DNA from: Defluviitaleaceae bacterium
GTDB lineage: Bacteria; Bacillota; Clostridia; Lachnospirales; WQUN01
DNA: 64,000 bases
Assembly: GCA_009786535.1 (NCBI GenBank)
Contig: WQRX01000014.1
Coordinates: forward strand, 1-64,000
Direction: 5' to 3'
Shown: one piece after another, positions 59,577 through 64,000 of the stretch
Layout of the letters: the number at the start of each line of letters is the position of its first letter
Numbering within the stretch: position 1 is the first letter of the stretch
Notes under the pieces: model-generated
Database searches by the model: none
The model's input: the letters and a program-made list of their open reading frames with translations, nothing else
What the model was told of the DNA's origin: nothing
Translations under genes and position numbers: made by a program

Positions 59577-60227
59577 ATGTTACGTTTAGAAAATGTATGC
59601 TATAGATATCATAAAAAAAAGATGGATGTATTGCACGACATTAACTATAATTTTAATAAGGGGCTTGTTTACGCGATTATGGGGCATTCAGGCTCGGGTA
59701 AAACAACATTATTATCATTGCTTGCAAGGCTGGATAATCCAACAAAAGGCAATATATTTTATAACGATTGTGATATAAAAAAAATAAACTTAAATGTGTA
59801 TCGCGCAAGATATGTAAGTATTATATTTCAAAGCTACAATTTGTTATATAAATACTCTGCATTAGATAATGTCTTGATGGCATTAAATGTTAGCAGGTTC
59901 TGTGGTGATAAAATAAATCATGCTTCATCTATATTAGATACAATTAATCTCGCTAAGGAAAAACATACCCGTACTGTCACAAATTTATCTGGTGGTGAAC
60001 AGCAACGCGTAGCAACTGCTCGTGCAATCGCGTCTAATGCAGATATAATTCTAGCTGACGAGCCTACAGGTAATTTAGATAGTATAAATACGCGCCAAGT
60101 AATGGATATGTTACTAGGATTGAAGGAAAAACATCAAAAATGTGTCATTATTGTTACACACGACGAACGCATTGCCGACCAAGCCGATGTAATTATTAAT
60201 ATAGATGATGGTAAATTGAACACGTAA
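59577..60227 (+). CDS. ABC transporter ATP-binding protein (MacB/LolD type)
   Basis: 216 residues with Walker [13 protein letters not shown]-loop FQSYNLL, signature [16 protein letters not shown], Walker [14 protein letters not shown] and His in VIIVTHDE. Matches ATPases that pair with FtsX-type permeases. GGAGGATGGT before ATG 59577. No separate membrane-fusion protein is found, as in Gram-positive peptide/immunity systems. Confidence 0.92.
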   Translation: MLRLENVCYRYHKKKMDVLHDINYNFNKGLVYAIMGHSGSGKTTLLSLLARLDNPTKGNIFYNDCDIKKINLNVYRARYVSIIFQSYNLLYKYSALDNVLMALNVSRFCGDKINHASSILDTINLAKEKHTRTVTNLSGGEQQRVATARAIASNADIILADEPTGNLDSINTRQVMDMLLGLKEKHQKCVIIVTHDERIADQADVIINIDDGKLNT

Positions 60228-60230
60228 AAA

Positions 60231-60270
60231 CCGCAGCGCCCAGCGGCTAATCCATTCCCATTGCCGCACA
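60231..60270. repeat. Flanking repeat of the AT-rich cassette, copy 2
   Basis: See copy 1 at 57624. The two copies enclose the secreted-protein and transporter genes in the same orientation. Confidence 0.5.
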
Positions 60271-60325
60271 AGCTAACAGCTGTTTCATTTGGTTGTTTCA
60301 GCTCCTTTTTGGGTGATACGATAGC

Positions 60326-60777
60326 ATGAGAAAAAAGACGTACTTTATAGTGTTATTAGCCCTGTTTATTATAGCTATACTTGGGATTACGACTCTTATG
60401 TGGTTTCGATATGTTTCTAATACATTTGACCCGTTTATTACTGTTATGGACGAATCCAATTTCAACCGTAGTGAATTCTTTGCATCGAGTTGGCGGCATA
60501 CGCGCCCATTACTAACGTATAGAGAGGAAATAATATCTCTGTCACTTGATACGTTTCATACGGTAGAAATTTTTACACCCTTCTTTTTGGATTTTGGGGG
60601 TTATATATCCGTTAGTACAATTATCCCTGTAAACTTCGAAATAACAACTGTGAATTGCCGGGTGATGATTTATATAACTGGCTGTGTAGGCACGAGCGGT
60701 TTTATAAATCCATTGGGGCATTATTCGCATTTGTGAAAGAAATTTTTGGGGAAGATGTTTTTGACGGAGTAAAATAA
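60326..60777 (+). pseudogene. Membrane-anchored small protein, frameshifted
   Basis: ATG 60326, N-terminal helix (YFIVLLALFIIAILGITTLMW), then DESNFNRSEFFASSWRHTR and a beta-like middle. Near 60650-60665 the frame shifts from EITTVNCRV to PGDDLYNWLCRHERFYKSIGALF, which reads on to FGEDVFDGVK and a stop at 60777. One extra base joins the two parts. It may belong to the ABC cassette. Confidence 0.6.
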
Positions 60778-60792
60778 TAATAAATCCACGCT

Positions 60793-61605
60793 TTACGCTC
60801 CGGCAAACCCATTCGCAATTTCTTCCCACTGCGCGGGGGTTAACGCATCGGGTGTGGTGCCGTGTTTCTTCCGCGCATCTATTTGCATGTGTTCGAAGAA
60901 CTTCGCCAGCCAGTTTTCCCCTGTGCGCAAAGTGGAAACATAGGCGCGGGAAATGTAAGGCTCAATAAACTGCCCGTAGGGGCTGGCGTGGAAGGCGCTT
61001 ATCGCCGCTTCTGCGTCATACATAACGTGGCGAAGGCTCATGCGTTCCCCATCCAGCACTGCATAGGTAGCCATACCGCCAATGCCGTCTGCAGAAAGCC
61101 CAACAGAACCTACAGTGACCACCGTTTGCTCGCCAAACCGATATAACTGCGTTTTATGCACATGCCCGCTAATTAACCATTTTTGCGGGTGTTTTTGTGC
61201 AATGGCGGCGGCGTTCTCACGGGAAGTAATGCCCGTTAAAACATCATCGGGGGAAGCGTGGTACAAGAGTGCATCGCCTACCGCAGCGGAAGTTGGCAAA
61301 TTTTCCAAGTACGTCCAATGCTCGGGTTGAAGGTTGTCCGCCGTCCAGCGCAACGAGGATTGGGTAGACGCGATTATAGCATTTGGATTATCCCGCAAGG
61401 AGAGCAACTGTGCCTCCCAATTGCCCAGCACCCCCGTTACGGGAAGGGGGGACTGTATTAGTCGGTTAATACAGTCGGCGGGGAAGGGACCGCCCCCTGC
61501 CGTATCGCCCAATGTCCATATTTGCTGGGTTTGCGGGGGCAAATCGGCAAGGACGGCTTCCAAAGCGCGTATGTTGCCGTGTATGTCGGTTAGGATAGCG
61601 GTCAT
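60793..61605 (-). CDS. Calcineurin-like metallophosphoesterase
   Basis: 270 residues with DIHGNIRALEAVL, GDTAGGGPFPADC, GVLGNWEA and SGHVHKT, the metal-binding order of YfcE-like enzymes. First 200 residues form the fold, the last 60 a helical addition. Substrate unknown, often cyclic nucleotides or nucleotides. Start lies 25 bases after the spoIIE stop. Confidence 0.88.
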   Translation of the reverse strand: MTAILTDIHGNIRALEAVLADLPPQTQQIWTLGDTAGGGPFPADCINRLIQSPLPVTGVLGNWEAQLLSLRDNPNAIIASTQSSLRWTADNLQPEHWTYLENLPTSAAVGDALLYHASPDDVLTGITSRENAAAIAQKHPQKWLISGHVHKTQLYRFGEQTVVTVGSVGLSADGIGGMATYAVLDGERMSLRHVMYDAEAAISAFHASPYGQFIEPYISRAYVSTLRTGENWLAKFFEHMQIDARKKHGTTPDALTPAQWEEIANGFAGA

Positions 61606-61632
61606 AAAAAATCACTCCTTAGCGCAAGTATA

Positions 61633-64000
61633 TCACACCTTCTCCCAAACCCGTGCCGCAAGCACGGTCATATCGTCTTTTTTCCCGTCTTTTGCACGTT
61701 CGGCTTCGCTCAGCACATAGTCTGCAATATCCTGCGGATTGCGGAAGCGGCATTCCGCCAGGGTATTTGCCAGCCATTGCTCTCGCTCGATATCGGGGGT
61801 TATGCCGTCCGTGACCATCAGAATCACGTCATTGTGCGCCAACGTGTGGCGCGTTACCTCCAAGTCAACCTCGTTTAACATGCCGATGGGCAGCGATGAG
61901 GAACGGATAACCCGCACCTTGCCCCCGCGCAATAAAAACGTAGAAGCCGCGCCGATTTTAATAAATTCCGAATCCCCCGTATACAGGTCAACGGAGCAGA
62001 TATCAAGCGTAGCAAAGGATTCTTCGTTCGACTTTAACACTAACACGGAATTTATCATACGCACGGCAAGCTCTTTGTCGAAGCCGCTTTCTATAAAGTC
62101 TTCTAATAAGCCTACGGTGGCTTCGCTTTCGCGCCGCGCGCGTTCTCCGCTGCCCATTCCGTCGGAAAGGGCGAGTAGGCACGTGCCGTTTTTCAGTTCC
62201 ATAAACGAATAACTGTCCCCCGACCCGCGCGATGACTTGGCACGGTGCGCAACCCCCGAAGAAATACGCAGGCGCTGGTCTTCGATAAAGCGGACGGTAC
62301 ATGCATCGCCCCGCGTATCGCAGTCTGTACCTTCGGGGCGCATTTTGCGCTTTAGCACGGCGTTAAGCACGGGCAGAATATCGTTATTACACGCATTCTT
62401 GTTAAAGCACGCGCGGTGACTTATGGAAACGCGGTAACGCCCCTGCTTATTTTCCATTACAATTACGCTGTTTACGTCAATTTTGTGCTTGAGAAGGGCA
62501 AGAATCATCTCCTCCTCCAGCCCTTCATGGAATTTAAGGGAAATGTCAATCTCGTCGGAAAGGCACTGCACAATGCCTGCAACGCCGTGGAGTTGCTGGC
62601 TTACCAGCTCGCGGCTTTCTGCAATGCGGTTATGCCACAAGAGGTTGTTTTTGTATAGGGAGAAAACGGCGTTAAGCTCATGCAGCCATTTTTCATGGGT
62701 GGGGCAGGAACGGCGAAAGACCGCGTCTAAATCGCTTGCGGTTGCAGCACCCTTCTCCGCACATGCGCCAAGCAGTGAGAAAATATGCTGGTGGGTTGCG
62801 TACAAATCATCCTCCCAGCAGCGCCCATAGCGCGGGCAAGTGGCACAGGCACGAGCGCTAAGCTCGTCCACCATTAAGGAAATATCGTTTTTGTTTAAAC
62901 TGTGCTTGGGCTTGGATAATCCGCTAAAGGTGTCTGCCAATTTTTCAAACGCCCCTGCGAAAGAATTTAAACGGCGGGTGGTTTCTTCCTTAATTTTGTC
63001 CATATAATCCTCTGCGTTGTCGGGCAGCGGGCTAATAGCCGAGGCTACGTTAAAGTTGAAATTCTGCGGCGTTAGCATAAACGCAAGACCCGCCGCAATT
63101 ACGGCGTAAATGTTGGAAAATGAATGCAATTCCCGCGCCAGCACAAACAGCGCAAGGGAACCCGCCGCAACTACACCGCCAATCACGGCGATACGCCCCC
63201 ATTTTTTGGCAAGCCCGCCGCCCATGCCCGCAAGCGACAATGCCGCCGCCGTTCCCGCTTCCCAATGTCCCGCAAGGTATAAAAAGACGCCGAGGAGCAT
63301 ACCCGCCGCCGCGGCAAAGCTTGCACCACCCTTGTTTGCCACAAGGCACAAAATATAAATACAAAAGAAGAATCGCAGGGGCATTGCCCCTACATAAATT
63401 TCCGAAGCACCTGCAACAATGCCCGCAAGCAAAATAGTAATTGCGATAATGTCCTCACCCGCAAGCATTCGCCGCCGCTTGCCTGTAAGAACGGCATGTC
63501 CCCGCTTAATCACAAGCGTAAGCCCGCTTGCAAGCACACCCTCCAACACCGCAACCAAAACCAAAAATGTGGTCACGCCGTACAAAAGCGCAAATGCCAA
63601 GCCCGAAGTCAATACACTAGCCCCCGCCGCAATAAACGGTAATTTTAACCAGCCGCGGTTATGCCCGCCCGCTACCCGCAGCGCAACAAAGTAATACCCG
63701 CACAGCAGCCCAACTGCCATTAAATACCGCCATGTGAAAAAATCCCCAAGCCGTGTCGCCATGCCCAGTGCAGTAAACAGCGCCGTGACATAAAATGCCC
63801 GCCCGCTACCCATAAACGCAGCAAGAAAAGGCAACGCAAGCGGGTTAATAAAACCAAATACCACCGCGCGCCCTATAAAAAAGCCCGAAGCACCCACCAC
63901 CGTTGCGCCAATATCCCGCTTGCTTAACGACTGCGAAAACCCCGTGCCCAACACATCTTGCGAGGTTTTTTCCGCCGTTTTAGCGGAAAATCGCCCATCC
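61633..64000 (-). CDS. spoIIE: Stage II sporulation protein E (SpoIIE), 5' end outside window
   Basis: Residues from the GTG at 63954 on give 773, but the frame stays open to the window edge (DGRFSAKTAEKTSQDVLG), and SpoIIE normally has over 800 residues, so the start is likely outside. About ten membrane helices, then a linker with CATCPRYGRCWEDD, and a PP2C phosphatase (LSDGMGSGERARRESEATVGLLE, VTDGITPD). It dephosphorylates SpoIIAA to activate sigma F. It shows the organism forms spores or descends from spore formers. Confidence 0.95.
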   Translation of the reverse strand, partial: DGRFSAKTAEKTSQDVLGTGFSQSLSKRDIGATVVGASGFFIGRAVVFGFINPLALPFLAAFMGSGRAFYVTALFTALGMATRLGDFFTWRYLMAVGLLCGYYFVALRVAGGHNRGWLKLPFIAAGASVLTSGLAFALLYGVTTFLVLVAVLEGVLASGLTLVIKRGHAVLTGKRRRMLAGEDIIAITILLAGIVAGASEIYVGAMPLRFFFCIYILCLVANKGGASFAAAAGMLLGVFLYLAGHWEAGTAAALSLAGMGGGLAKKWGRIAVIGGVVAAGSLALFVLARELHSFSNIYAVIAAGLAFMLTPQNFNFNVASAISPLPDNAEDYMDKIKEETTRRLNSFAGAFEKLADTFSGLSKPKHSLNKNDISLMVDELSARACATCPRYGRCWEDDLYATHQHIFSLLGACAEKGAATASDLDAVFRRSCPTHEKWLHELNAVFSLYKNNLLWHNRIAESRELVSQQLHGVAGIVQCLSDEIDISLKFHEGLEEEMILALLKHKIDVNSVIVMENKQGRYRVSISHRACFNKNACNNDILPVLNAVLKRKMRPEGTDCDTRGDACTVRFIEDQRLRISSGVAHRAKSSRGSGDSYSFMELKNGTCLLALSDGMGSGERARRESEATVGLLEDFIESGFDKELAVRMINSVLVLKSNEESFATLDICSVDLYTGDSEFIKIGAASTFLLRGGKVRVIRSSSLPIGMLNEVDLEVTRHTLAHNDVILMVTDGITPDIEREQWLANTLAECRFRNPQDIADYVLSEAERAKDGKKDDMTVLAARVWEKV

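Noticed and set aside
1-64000. tRNA, rRNA or CRISPR genes
   Set aside because: None recognised by reading; a tRNA scan would be needed to exclude single genes fully.

Overview
The window looks like a chromosomal segment of a spore-forming Clostridia-type Firmicute. The evidence is a SpoIIE phosphatase at the right edge, a DUF6514 gene (a family I associate with clostridia), strong GGAGG ribosome sites throughout, and NAD-dependent LigA, RecD2, ComF and an HD-GYP signalling protein. I cannot name a genus.

About 0.44-34.7 kb is a Mu-like transposable prophage, read mostly on the minus strand. From its left (regulatory) end it carries an LexA/CI-type repressor (33.8-34.4 kb), a three-operator switch, a Ner-like Cro protein, small early genes and a DDE transposase (MuA-like). 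Next come a MuB-like AAA ATPase, Gam, gp16 and Mor homologues, a terminator, and a candidate Mor-activated late promoter. The late genes are an amidase, a membrane coiled-coil protein, gp26-like proteins, small and large terminase, an SPP1-type portal, minor head, scaffold and capsid proteins, neck proteins, sheath, tube, chaperones, tape measure and baseplate proteins. It is therefore a contractile-tailed mosaic. The prophage is cut inside the baseplate hub gene at about 0.44 kb, beside the 3' part of a foreign tyrosine recombinase, so its right end and tail-fibre genes are absent and it should be unable to excise.

A second, decaying element sits inside the prophage between the small and large terminase genes (about 16.6-22.3 kb). 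It has a frameshifted integrase with an embedded HTH domain, a RepA pseudogene, an excisionase-like gene, a divergent repressor switch and a BrnT-type toxin gene. Three paralogous small HTH genes and a second minor head gene lie around it.

About 34.8-38.7 kb is an AT-rich island with a Schlafen/AlbA_2-type protein, gene fragments, a duplicated 90-bp structured repeat, a winged-helix/deoxyribosyltransferase-like protein (a candidate defence effector) and a broken retropepsin gene.

From 38.8 kb on are chromosomal genes: a methyltransferase, DUF6514, a PadR/membrane/Ntn-hydrolase operon, and a four-gene translationally coupled cassette (two hybrid histidine kinases, a REC-GGDEF cyclase and a REC-HD-GYP phosphodiesterase). 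These are followed by ligA, malQ, comF and recD2. An AT-rich cassette (57.6-60.8 kb) then holds a secreted Cys-rich protein and an FtsX-type ABC transporter. A phosphoesterase and spoIIE end the window. No rRNA, tRNA or CRISPR array was recognised.
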